Source of the DNA: Cryptomeria japonica
Lineage: Eukaryota > Streptophyta > Pinopsida > Cupressales > Cupressaceae
Reading direction: 5' to 3'
Assembly (NCBI RefSeq): GCF_030272615.1
Contig: NC_081412.1
Span: 103,528,796 to 103,592,795, forward strand
Length of the DNA: 64,000 bases
Positions 49,096 through 60,673 of the stretch are shown in pieces. The number at the start of each line of letters is the position of its first letter. Positions within the stretch are counted from its first letter, which is position 1. Below the pieces are notes generated by a model. It saw nothing but the letters and a program-made list of their open reading frames with translations, was not told the origin of the DNA and ran no database searches. The position numbers and the translations under genes are program-made.

Positions 49096-49145
49096 AACAA
49101 ATATGATTAAAAAAATGACTATTTGCGATGTTGAATTTTATAGCA

Positions 49146-51855
49146 TTAGTTATTATTTTTTCTAGAATTTATTTATTTATTTATGAAATTACTTTTTATT
49201 ATTTATCTTTTTGTTATCATGAAATAAGTAGTGTTTGTTCAATTTTCATAGGTTAATTTATTATTTTGTGCATTTCATTTTAATTATTAAAGATTTTATT
49301 TACTTATTTTTAGTAGGAGTTTTCATTGGTTTACTTCGAATCTATGGTCAATCTTCTATGTTGTCTAATCTTAGAAGTATAATTGTGAATGTGATTTAAA
49401 ATAAATGATATAAATGAATTAGTTGTGATAAAATTGGATTTACAAGTTGAAATAAAATGGTATTAGTAAAAAGTATACACAATCACCTTTAATCTATGCT
49501 CCACTAAGTTTTTGGGATGAGGGGACATGGGAAAGAAGGGATGCATTTGAGAGATGAGATTTTTGAGGATATTTTTTGGGACGACATGGAACAACTAAAT
49601 AAAATTATATACACATTATAGAATCATTCATCTTGACATATACATTATATAATCATTAAAATACAACAATCTTCATGTTATCAAACATTGGATGCATTCT
49701 TGTGGATAGTTAGTCTGTATACTTTTATTAAGACTAATAAATTATTCAAAGCATGTATTGTTTAGAGTGGCAGACCCGAGGAAATGTCATCAAGCTATTC
49801 CTATCCCTAATATGGAGACATAGGTAGAAAATACCAAAGACATGTCCTCTTATATAATTATCTTTAATTTAAGTTTTAAGATAATTAGCATTGATAAATA
49901 CTCTAGTAATTATACATTGTCTAAATGTATTAAAAAAAGAATATCGATAACCTATTAATTGATGTCTTGACAAGTATATTTCAAATCTTAAATTGTACCA
50001 TCTTGTCTCTACAATGTGGAATATACGGCCATGTTTCTCTCTCACCACTCATTTTTAAAAGCAGTTCTAATTGACTTGGCTACTACACAATGCAATTTGT
50101 ATGGCTACCATCCAAGCCAATTAAAAAATCTCTCTATTATTGAGAAAATTCTTCCTTATTTTGATGTTTGAGCAACTTTTTGGTAAATTGCAATAGTACT
50201 AGAGACAATTTGTCTAGTTTAGGGAAAATGATCCTACTTATTTTAACAAGAGATGCAAAGTGTCAAGTTCTTGCCAATAGTGTTTTTAGTTTAGAGTATA
50301 AAATACAAAAGAAGGAAGAAGAAATATGGTTGATGCATAAGTCCATTTCTTGTTGAACTCAAGCAATTGTTTGGTATTTAACGTAGGATATTATTAAAGG
50401 CAAAGCACTACTAAACTTCTTGTAGAAACAATTGTAAGGCAAATAATTATTTATAGAAATGAATAACAAGCAACTTTTAACTTCTTAAATTAGAAATAAA
50501 AAATAAAAAATTAAATGTAAAGTTCAATTATATCAAAATCTAAATAGTAATAAAAATAATAATATAAAAATAGATAATAAATCTATTAAATTAATAAATA
50601 ATAAAAATATATACATTTATTAAAAAATTCCCTATTTATATGTATGATAAAAAATAAATAATATTATTATTAAATTTCCATATATTATAAAAAACTATAT
50701 ATAGACTATATTTATTATTTAAATATAAATTATAAAAAAAAAAAGGTTTAAAAAGTCAAAACCTTTCTGTTACTTTTTATTTATTTATAAAACTACTACT
50801 TACCATGCATTGCCCAATCTATACGCAATATGAGAATGAGATCATAAAATGTTAATATTAAATTTTGAATAAAGTTATTAGTTTATGACATAAAATAAAA
50901 GTAAAAATATAAACCTACTCTCATGAATATTTGTTACAATTCCCTTTTTATGATACTATTTCTTTAATTTTTCAAATTTATTTTATAGATCATAAAATTT
51001 TCATATACAAATTTGAATAAAATTATTAGTTTATGACATAAAATAAAAGTCAAAATATAAACCTACTCTCATGATCTTTTGTTAATTTTTTTTAAACAAT
51101 CCATTTTATGATACTATTTTCTTAATTGTTTATATATATATATATATATATATTCTAGATAACCCAAATTTTATAAATTATAATAGACATATATTTGCAT
51201 ACATTTCTATTTTTCCATGCACAAACATGGAAGAAAATGATTAAAAAAGAGAGGGTCATCAAAAAATTTAATTATCTTTAGAAATAAAATAAAAATTTTA
51301 GTTCAATTTTCACCCTCTCCTACCACCTTTTTAAATTTCATTTAATCTTTTTTTTTTAAATTTCAAAATGGGAGTGGGGCCATTTAAAGTTTTAAAAGAT
51401 TTATAAGTTTTAATATTTCAAAATTTAAAAGAATACATGCAACAAATGTAGTGCATCTAAAACATTGAATGTAGTTTATGGATGGAGAATGGTGTAGCAC
51501 AATTGAAGGGGTCTATGGACCCCAAAATAATATAATATATTATTTTTTATTTTTATAGTTCGTTCAATAGTATGATACTTACTAGCAATTGCACCTTGGT
51601 GTGCAATGGGTACGCTGAATAGGTGTGGAAGGCCAATTACAAAAAAAAATCGTCTAGTTTTGCATACATTTGTGAAGTACATGAGGCAAATTAATAAAGG
51701 CCATTTAGAAAATGATGTTGCTTATGCAATAATAGTCCCAGAAAAGAAGTGATGGATTTAAGTTAGTTGTGCATTCATTATAGGAAAGCAAACATAAGTG
51801 AAATAAAACCTTTGAATCAAGAAGATGATTGGAATCCATACCAAGTCTCATGTTA
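49146..51855. other. AT-rich stretch, no gene seen
   Basis: Extremely A/T-rich from 50460 to 51160. A near-duplicate phrase, TAGTTTATGACATAAAATAAAAGT, occurs at about 50878 and 51029, each followed by AAACCTACTCTCATG. The frame at 50168-50356 has no recognisable content. Confidence 0.5.
51130..51153. repeat. (TA)n microsatellite
   Basis: About 12 uninterrupted TA units. Confidence 0.9.
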
Positions 51856-51859
51856 TGTT

Positions 51860-51920
51860 TGCAATAGTGAGAGGGAGAGAGATGGATAGATAAATAGAGT
51901 GAGACGTGTCTAGAGATAAG

Positions 51921-51965
<45 letters not shown>

Positions 51966-52329
51966 GGGGAGACTAAGATAGACATAGAGATGAAGACAAA
52001 GTGAGAGTGGAAGAGGGAGACAACTATGGATGGATGGATTTAATAGAGTAAGACATGTCTAGAGATAGGGGAAGAGAAGAAGGGAGAGAGATATATAAAT
52101 AAATATGGAGAGAGAGGGAGGAGGAGAGAGACATAAATATTTAAGAGATAAACATATAGAGAGGGGGATAGAGAGGCAAAGACATATAGAAGTAGAGGTC
52201 TAGGAAGAAGGGGGAGAGGTAGAAATGGATATGTATGGATAGGTAAAGAGAGAGAGACATATCTAGATATAGGGGGGAGAAAAAGATAGCGGTAGAGATG
52301 AAGATAGAGTGAGATAGGAATAGGGTGAA

Positions 52330-52398
<69 letters not shown>

Positions 52399-52400
52399 CT
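51860..52400. repeat. GA-rich microsatellite and degenerate tandem block
   Basis: (GA)n at 51922-51962 and 52361-52396, the latter preceded by (TA)n. Between them a phrase like GAGTGAGACGTGTCTAGAGATA recurs at about 51897, 52041 and 52250. The open frame at 52325-52531 is a by-product of the microsatellites. Confidence 0.85.
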
Positions 52401-52614
52401 TGGGTCAATTTGTAATTAACTCATCAACAAAGATGTTTCAACATAGGTTTACACCTAGTTTGGTAGCTCTACCTTTGGTAAATTATCTTTCAACCAATTG
52501 TAATAGTTTTCACAAAACATTGAATTTTTAATAGTTGAATTGTACAACCTCATTTTTTTTTGTCGCATATGCACTATCCTTTAGTTCCCTTATTCACTTC
52601 TCAACATATAATAC

Positions 52615-53387
52615 TGTAGACACCTAAAATTGTCCAGTCTAATTAAATATATATCTTTATTTATTTAGTTATTTTAAGCCTAATTCTTCTATTAATTAAA
52701 TAAATCTTTATTTATTTAATTAATTCATTTACCCTCTTCTAGTTGTTTTCTTATTTAAATAAATACATTTATTTATTTAAATTATCTTTTTTCTAAATTA
52801 AATAAATACTTTTATTTATTTAATTGATCCCACTTCCTCTATTAATTATTAAATCTATTTATTTAATTAATTCATTAGCCTTTTCTACCCATGACACATG
52901 TCATTCATCTCTTAATTCTTACACTACCTACCCTCTTATTATTTTCTTATTTCTTTTACCTACCCTCTAATCTTAGCCAACCATTTATCTTTTACACCTC
53001 TTAATCTTATCCCTCCATTTCCTATAGTGTCTTCTATATAAGGAGATAATTCCTTCATTATCAACCCCCATAATCCTTGAAACATTCTAGCATTCAAACT
53101 TTCATATGCGATCTAGCTATTAGCCACATTTTTGTTCTTTGTTAAGCTCTTGTGTACACATAAAATCTGAGAGCAAATATATCAAGCAAGATCAATGGAG
53201 ATAGGAAGAATGAAGATCCAAACCCTATTGGACATGTGATGGTATAATCTTTGTGATTTCATTTGATTGGCATTGTCTTAGGTAATCTTCATATGTTATG
53301 GTGGATCTTTGTTGTTGTTAGGCTAGGGTTTTGTGGTTGAATCCATTTAGTCTTTCAATATTGTTGTTTCCATTTTTACCATAAACA
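52615..53387 (+). repeat. Gypsy 5' LTR (773 bp)
   Basis: Starts TGTAGACACCTAAAATTGTCC and ends ACCATAAACA, three bases before the PBS. The first half is rich in TTTATTTAATTAAT. A TATA box-like CTATATAAGG lies at about 53033. It belongs to the same LTR family as 41371-42223. Confidence 0.75.
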
Positions 53388-53390
53388 TTT

Positions 53391-53408
53391 TGGCACACCT
53401 GATGGGAC
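53391..53408 (+). promoter_or_regulatory. Gypsy primer-binding site
   Basis: TGGCACACCTGATGGGAC, close to the TGGCACGCCCGGTGGGAC-like form often seen in plant gypsy elements. The tRNA is not assigned. Confidence 0.6.
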
Positions 53409-53500
53409 TCTTGTCCCTTTTGCATTTAACATATTTTGTTGAAGATTTTATGTTTTTGAAGTTACATATCTGACATTTCTGACAACATTTCAATATTTTC

Positions 53501-53760
53501 GCGTTTGTGCATATCGGAACCATGTTTTTAATTTCTAGTCGTGTTTGTGACCTCTATAATCGCATCTGCATTCGACATTGTTTAACCTTTTTTTTGCAGA
53601 TTGTAGGGTCGCGTTTGTGTTCCCGAATCGCGTCTATGAATTTTTGACCGCGTCTATGTTATGGGACGTTGTTTGTGTTACCTAGGTGCATCTGTAGTGG
53701 TCTTAGGTATGTTTGTGATCATTAACCATGTCTGTGTTAGTTTAAATTGCGTTTGTGTTT
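53501..53760 (+). repeat. ~20-bp periodic motif in the gypsy leader, left part
   Basis: GCGTTTGTG/GCGTCTATG-like 9-mers at about 53501, 53541, 53560, 53611, 53630, 53650, 53670, 53689, 53710, 53730 and 53750; most spacings are 19-21 bases. The bases between the motifs are not conserved. Confidence 0.75.
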
Positions 53761-53991
53761 TAGATTTTTACAATTTTTGGTTTTATTTCAAATTTCAAGG
53801 TTTTATTTCATCATTTGGATCCCAGATCTCGTTTATTTCAGGCTAACATCTTGTGATCTAGCTAACAAACTGGTGCAACTTGTCCTTGAAGCAACATGTC
53901 TTGTCGAAGGCCCCTTTTTCACAAGGTCTTTTGGATCTAAAATTTACCTAACTTGTGTGCTTACAAGAGGGGTATTATTGCAAAACTACTA

Positions 53992-55033
53992 TGTTGGTAT
54001 TTTGGTATGGTTTTGTCATTGATGTCAACACCTACTTTGGAGATCCAGCAACATTCACTGGCAAGTAGTAATTTGTGCAACAGTTACTGGTATATGATTC
54101 ACTGGCAGGATATATTGTTCACCAGTACCTAGAATGACATGGAAGACACTTGGTAATGTCGAAGACATCGTGTGGACACTTTATTTTAAAGTAATAATTA
54201 TTGGTATATTCATATTTGCATATTTGCTTTTATCGACAAATAGGTCCAGGTTATCTAGGGTTACACCAACAGGTTTATCTTTTCCAAATCAGCATGGCAT
54301 GCTATGGAGATGATTTATTATTGTTGTAAATACATTAAGCCGACATGTTTAATCGGTTATTGCATCAGATATTATATTATTTGTAAAATATTTTTATTGT
54401 AATATCTTGTAGAGATGACCTACTAAAATTGGTCTTAGGGTATGGTATAAATGTAAGATCTTATTTGTAAGATCAAGTGTGGAATGCAAAAAAGATTTAA
54501 GTGAAGGTATATGCGAGATCAAGCAAAGGCATACACGAAGACATCATTTGAAGGTGAAGTTAGGTTTTTGTAGAAGCATATCAGTATTACACCAGTACTG
54601 AATCCAGCATATGAAGATGCTATTTTGTGGAGTACATTCTTATTGGATTTAACCATCCAACTGTAGTCAGTGTGACTCCCATTTGTGATTGAAGCAGTGA
54701 GCTCTAGGCTGTTGGCCTTTCTGCATGTGCAGACCCTTTTTGTACACTTACTATCTGTAGTAGTATCATCTGATTATGGGTAAGGTTTCCCATCGTGGTT
54801 TTTCCCCTTATAGGGTTTCCATGTACAAATATTGGTGTCATGTGTTGTGGATGACTTTATGCTCATGTTTCATGCATTAATCCTTATCGGTATAGTGATT
54901 TACTGTTAACACTGTCTATCGGCATACTTAACTGGTTTACCGACATTAAGCATTAAGTGGTTAATTAGTTCTGGTTTGAATTTATTAGACAATTGATTCA
55001 CCCCCCCCTCTCAGTTGTCTCTAGGACCTAACA
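53992..55033 (+). repeat. Copia 5' LTR (1042 bp)
   Basis: Starts TGTTGGTATTTTGGTATGG and ends GGACCTAACA. Contains GTTTTTCCCCTTATAGGGTT and, near the end, a CACCCCCCCCTCTCAG tract. Confidence 0.95.
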
Positions 55034-55035
55034 AT

Positions 55036-55047
55036 TGGTATCAGAGC
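55036..55047 (+). promoter_or_regulatory. Copia primer-binding site
   Basis: TGGTATCAGAGC, a perfect match to the initiator-Met tRNA complement, two bases after the LTR. Confidence 0.9.
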
Positions 55048-55090
55048 TTACTCCTCTTTTTGCAGAAGTTTAACAACTTGAGGAGATCCA

Positions 55091-58000
55091 ATGTCTACTA
55101 ATCATTTCAGGAAGGACAGTCCTAAACTTAATGGAACCAACTATGGGATATGGAAGATCAAAATGGAGACACATCTGAATTGCATCGGTAAAGACATCTG
55201 GGAAGTTACTAAGAATGGTTATACTGCTATTGTAGCTGGTCAGACTACTCCAACCACCTTAGCCAAAGATGAAGAAAATGATTGCAAAGCAAGAGAAGCA
55301 CTCTTGAGTGCATTATCAGATCAACAAATCATGGGATTATCAGATAGGTCTACTGCTAAAGCTATTTGGGATCATTTGGAAACACTGAATGAAGGGGATT
55401 CCACAGTCAAAATTGCAAAACTTGAAAATCTAAAAATGGAAGAAGATGAAAGGATTTCTGCTTTTATGGAAAAAGTAAACGAAATTGTTTTGGGTATCAA
55501 ATGTTATGGAGGAACCTTGAGTGAGGATGAGGTTGCTTCAAAAATCTTAAGAGGTTTGCCACTGGCATATAAAATGAAGGTTGCTACTATAAATGAGTTG
55601 AGAACAATGCCTAATACATCAGTAACTAGGGATACATTGATTGGAAAACTTTCAGCTTTTGAAATTGAAGAATTTGGTCTTGTTGCTACTATAAAGACTG
55701 ATTTGGCCTTTAAAGAATCAACATCATCTGCTCCATCATTTGACAAATCAGACTAGAGAGCATTTTATGCAAGAGAACTTGAAGAAACTAGAAAGGAGAA
55801 TGAAGAACTTGAAGAACTTGAAGCACTTTTTGCAAGGAAAATGCCAAAAGGTCCAATTGGAAGTAAGTATGAAGGTAAAGCACCCTTTAAATGTTTTAAC
55901 TACAATAAGATTGGTCATATGGCTTCAAGATGCCCTAATAGACATGCTAGACTAAGAGAAGAAGCTAGAAGAACATACAAGCCTAATCCTGAATATCAGA
56001 GATACAGATTTAAGAAGAACAAAGATAAATCTTGTTACATTGCTAATGAAGGTGTGACTGATGATTCTGATGAGGATCTAGCAGACAATGGATGGGTTTT
56101 TATTGCTATAACAGAAGATCAACCGAAATCTATTGCTCAACCAATAGAACAAGCCCTAGCAGCTAAAGTTGAATCAAAGGATGAATGGATTAGTGACTTA
56201 GGATGCTCACATCATATGACTGGAGACAAAGGTAAATTCTTGAACTTTCAAGAATACAGTGGAGGTTTAGTAAGATTTGGAGATGACAAAGCCTGTTCAA
56301 TCAAAGGTAAGGGTTCAATATCTCTTGATGGTAAACATAACACTGACAATGTCTACTATGTTGAAGGATTAAAGCATAATCTTTTAAGTGTTGGTCAATT
56401 GGATGAGAAAGGTTTTCAGTTACAATTTAAAAATGGAAAATGCAAAATCATGAATAGATCTGGTTTGGAAATTGCAACCGGTAATCAGACTAGAGGTAAT
56501 ATCTTTCATTTGAATAACAGTGAAAAGGCATGCTTAATTGCACATATAGATGAAAGTTGGTTATGGCATAAGAGACTATGTCATGTAAATTTTGATTGTA
56601 TGGTAAAAATTAATACTTCTAAGGCAGTTAGAGATCTACCTAAAATTGTGAAACCTTAGAATACAATTTGCAAGGAATGTCAATTTGGAAAACAAGTTAG
56701 AGTTAGTTTCAAAAGTACTCCAGAAAAATCCAATAATGCTCTTGATTTAATTCACACTAATTTATGTGGTCCAGCTAGAACTAAAAGCTTACAAGGTGAT
56801 AGATATTTCATGCTAATTATTGATGATTATTCTAGAATGTGTTGGGTTACTTTTCTCAAAGAAAAATCAAAAGCACTTGGCAAGTTCAAACTATTCAAAG
56901 CAATGGTTGAAAATGAAACCGGTAAGAAAATCAAATGTTTAAGATTAGATCAAGGAGGAGAATTCACATCTAAGGACTTTAATACATTCTGTGAAGTGAA
57001 TGGAATCAAAAGATAGTTATCAGCACCTTGAACACCACAGCAAAATGGAGTTGTTGAAAGGAAAAATAGAACTATCTTGGATGCAACCAGAAGTATGTTA
57101 TCAGAAGAAAATCTACCACATGTGTACTGGAGAGAGGCAATAAGCACTATTGTCTATACATTCAACAAATTTCACATCAAAGGTGAAACCGGTAAGACCC
57201 CTCATGAACTATGGTTTGGTAATATTCGTACTCTTAAGTATTTCAGAATTTTTGCAAGTAAATGTTACATTAGAAGAGATGAGTATATTGGCAAATTTGA
57301 TCCTAGAAGTGATGAAGGAATATTTCTTGGTTATTCATCTAAGAGAAAGGCATATAGATGTTTTAATAAAATATTGCAAAAAATTGTTGAGAGTACAAAT
57401 GTAAAGATTGATGAACAATTCAGAGGAACTTCAAGGTATATAAACTTTGAACTGGAAACAGAAGTTATGGCAAATGAACCTACACTGAATCCACCGGTAC
57501 AGAATGAAGATCCAATTACCCCAGTATCATCAGAGAATTCCACAGTAACTGAAGAACAACAGCAAACTAAGACACCCCGGTATGTAAGACTGAATCATTC
57601 TGAAGATCAGATAATTGGAAGCAAATTTAAAGGAGTTATGACAAGAGGAAGATTGACAAATGAAGAGGTATGTCTTATTTCTCAAATTGAACCATCATCT
57701 ATCAATGAGGCATGTGAAGATAAATTTTGGATTAAAGCTATGGAAGAAGAATTAGGACAAATTGAGAAAAATAATACTTGGACATTAGTTCCCCGGCCTA
57801 AAGATAAAAATGTAATTGGAACCAAATGGGTATTTAGAAACAAACTTAATGAAGATGGTAAGGTTGTCAGAAATAAAGCAAGACTAGTGTGTAAGGGATA
57901 TTCTCAGAAAGAAGGAGTTGATTACAATGAAACCTTTGCACTGGTAGCCAGAATTGAGGCAGTTAGATTATTCTTGGCTTTTGCAGCTCACAAGGATTAC

Positions 58001-59223
58001 AAAGTTTATCAAATGGATATTAAATGTGCATTTTTGAATGGAGATCTTGAAGAGGAAGTTTATATTAAACAACCTGATGGATTTTTTTCTACAGATGACA
58101 ATGATATGGTTTGCAGGTTAAGAAAATCTCTATATGGACTAAAACAAGCCCCAAGAGCTTGGTATGCAAGATTAGATAAGTATCTTTTAAAGATTGGTTT
58201 TACCAAAGGAAATGCAGATAGCAATTTATATTACAAAGTAACTAATGATGACATCTTGATTATTGAAGTATTTGTTGATGATATAATCTTTGGAGGAGAA
58301 GATGGATTATGTAAAGAATTTTCTCTTGAAATGCAACAAGAATTTGAAATGTCTATGATTGGAGAAATAAAATTCTTTTTAGGATTGTAGATTGTATAGA
58401 CTGATAAAGGTATATTTTTGAGTCAATCTAAGTACTTGAAAGAACTACTTAAGAAATTTGGGATGGAAACTCTAAACCGGTAAGCGCACCTATGACTACA
58501 AATGACAAATTATCTCAAAAGGATGAATCTACACCTGTTAATCCAACTAGATACAAATCTATGATAGGAGGTCTACTGTATTTGACACAAACTAGGCCTG
58601 ATATTATGAATGTAGTATGTATTGTTTCTAGATTTCAGAGTAATCCTAAGGAAAATCATGAATCAATAGTGAAAAGGATTTTCTGGTACTTAAAAGGCAC
58701 AACAAATCTTGGATTATGGTATCCTAAAGATGAAAATTTTGATCTATGTGCATATATAGATGCAAATTGGGTAGGAGATGTGGATGATAGAAAAAGCACC
58801 ACTGGAGGAGCATTCTTTCTTGGAAAGAGATTAGTTTCTTGGTTGAGTAAGAAACAGAGTTGTACATCTTTATCAATAGTAGAATCAGAATATGTTGCAG
58901 TAGCAACAAACTATACATAGGTACTTTGGCTTAAGCAAATGTTGAAAGACATAAAGGTAAAATGCAAGGAACCTATTACTATATACTGTGATAACATTGT
59001 AGAAATTGATATATCTAAAAATCCGGTATTACATTCTAAAACAAAACATGTTTCTATCAAATTGAATTTTCTAAGGGAAAAAGTTGAAGAAAAAGAGATA
59101 AAACTGGTTTATGTGAATACTAAAGAACAGCTTGCAGATATTTTTACAAAACCTTTGCCTAAGGAAACTTTTGAGTATCTCAGAGATCAGCTTGGAGTCA
59201 TACCACCACCGGTAGAGACTTAG
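55091..59223 (+). pseudogene. Copia gag-pol polyprotein, broken
   Basis: ATG 55091 starts MSTNHFRKDSPKLNGTNYGI, 43 bases after the PBS. One phase is kept to about 58465. In order: gag (NGTNYGIWKIKMETHL), zinc knuckle at 55892-55936 (CFNYNKIGHMASRC, second Cys now Tyr), protease (SDLGCSHHMTG at 56192; the DSG triad reads DLG), integrase (HKRLCHVNFD, ICKECQFGK, IDDYSRMCWV, LDQGGEFTS), RT ([37 protein letters not shown] at 58271), and RNase H (DANWVGDVDDRKST, ESEYVA, KTKHVSIKLNFLRE). Stops: TAG at 55754, 56657, 57014, 58388, 58397 and 58918, TGA at 57029. A one-base deletion lies near 58470. It ends at TAG 59221-59223. Confidence 0.95.
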
Positions 59224-59612
59224 ACAGTTGATGATTGTCATGAATCGATAGAATTAAATGGACAAATCTTTTATTTCGGTATTTGATGAGGAAGCTACTT
59301 CTCAGAGGGAGTAGTTGGTATATTGAATTGGTTGGTATTTTCTATGAACTTGACTTTTTGTGACTTTGGCATGTGATGTCAAAGGGGGAGAGATATCTAT
59401 GGAAAAGAGATATCTATAGAAAAACACATTATCTTTTTGGTAAGAAAAAGAGATTTTAGGGGAGAGATTTTGAAAAACACATTTAAGGAGAAATTGGTAT
59501 GAAAGATTGGTATTGTTACTCCCAGGGGGAGAAATGGAGATTGTTGGTTTTTGTATTTGGCATTTCTGTTTTGGCACTGTGATGTTTTTTCCATCTTGTG
59601 TTGCCATCAATG
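59224..59612 (+). other. Copia 3' untranslated region
   Basis: Non-coding, with repeated purine blocks (AAAGGGGGAGAGA at 59381, AGGGGGAGAAATGGAGA at 59524) that resemble the PPT. Confidence 0.6.
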
Positions 59613-59626
59613 CCAGAGGGGGAGAT
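59613..59626 (+). promoter_or_regulatory. Copia polypurine tract
   Basis: CCAGAGGGGGAGAT directly before the 3' LTR. Similar purine blocks occur upstream at about 59381 and 59524. Confidence 0.75.
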
Positions 59627-60668
59627 TGTTGGTATTTTGGTATGGTTTTGTCATTGATATCAACACCTACTTTGGAGATCCAACAACATTCACCGGCAAG
59701 TAGTAATGTGTGCAACAGTTACTGGTATATGATTCACTGGTAGGATATATTGTTCACTGGTACCTGGAATGACATGGAAGACACTTGGTAATGTCGAAGA
59801 CATTGCGTGGACATTTTATTTTGAAGTAATAATCATTGGTATATTCATATTTGCATATTTGCTGTTATCGACAAATAGGTCCAGGTTATCTAGGGTTACA
59901 CCGGCAGGTTTATCTTTTCCAGATCAGCATGGCACACTATGGAGATGATTTATTATTGTTGTAAATACATTAAGCTGACATGTTTAATCGATTATTGCAT
60001 CAGATATTATATTATTTGTAAAATGTTTTTATTGTAATATCTTGTAGAGCCGACCTACTAAAATTGGTCTTAGGGTATGGTATAAATGTAAGATCTTATT
60101 TGTAAGATCAAGTGTGGAATGCGAAAAAGATTTAAGTGAAGGTATATGCGATATCAAGCAGAGGCATACATGAAGACATCATTTGAAGGTGACGTTAGGT
60201 TTTTGTAGAAGCATATTAGCATTACACCAATACTGAATCCAGCATATGAAGATGCTATTTTGTGCAGTATATTTTTATTGGATTTAACCATCCAAATGTA
60301 GTCAGTGTGACTCCGATTTGTGATTGAAGCAGTGAGCTCTAGGCTGTTGGCCTTTTTGCATGTGCAGACCCTTTTTGTACACTTTCTATCTGTAGTAGTA
60401 TCATCTGATTGTGGGTGAGGTTTCCCACCATGGTTTTTCCCCTTACAGGGTTTCCATGTACAAATATTGGTGTCATGTGTTGTGGATGACTTTATGTTTA
60501 TGTTTCATGCATTAATCCTTACTGATATAGTGATTTATTGTTAACACTGTCTACCGACATACTTAACTGGTTTACCGACATTAAGCATTAAGTGGTTAAT
60601 TAGTTTTGGTTTGAATTTATTAGACAACTAATTCACCCCCCCCTCTCAGTTGTCTCCGAGACCTAACA
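59627..60668 (+). repeat. Copia 3' LTR (1042 bp)
   Basis: The same length as the 5' LTR with no net indel; ends GAGACCTAACA followed by TACTA. Confidence 0.95.
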
Positions 60669-60673
60669 TACTA

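Larger units (their letters stand above)
42889..49125 (-). mobile_element. L1-type LINE with three apparent ORFs, 5'-truncated
   Basis: Minus-strand non-LTR retrotransposon. From 5' to 3' it shows the tail of an ORF1 (about 49095-48927), ORF2 with endonuclease, RT, zinc-finger-like region and RNase H (48930-44770), a third ORF (44780-43059), and a T-rich 3' UTR ending near a short TTTTT (42889-42893 on the plus strand). A candidate target duplication is TTGAAATTTTCATAG (42874-42888) against TTGAATTTTATAG (49131-49143), imperfect by two indels. 5' truncation is usual for LINEs. The ORF order is not (see the ORF entries). Confidence 0.75.
53992..60668 (+). mobile_element. Complete Ty1/copia retrotransposon (6677 bp), inactive
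   Basis: LTRs of 1042 bp each (53992-55033 and 59627-60668) flanked by the exact duplication TACTA (53987-53991 and 60669-60673). PBS at 55036-55047, a PPT just before the 3' LTR, and one gag-pol frame between. The two LTRs differ at about 58 positions by hand count (5-6 percent), mostly transitions. It lies inside the leader of the gypsy element that starts at 52615. Seven premature stops and a frameshift make it non-functional. The order gag-PR-IN-RT-RH is copia type; I do not assign a lineage. Confidence 0.95.

Noticed and set aside
52325-52531. Small protein with IYIYIERERERERE
   Set aside because: Direct translation of the (TA)n(GA)n microsatellite.
44770-59223. Reassignment of TAG as a sense codon, because most in-frame stops are TAG
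   Set aside because: TAG stands at both Trp and Gln positions, TGA and TAA also occur, and the LTR pairs show the same transition bias. Decay explains it.
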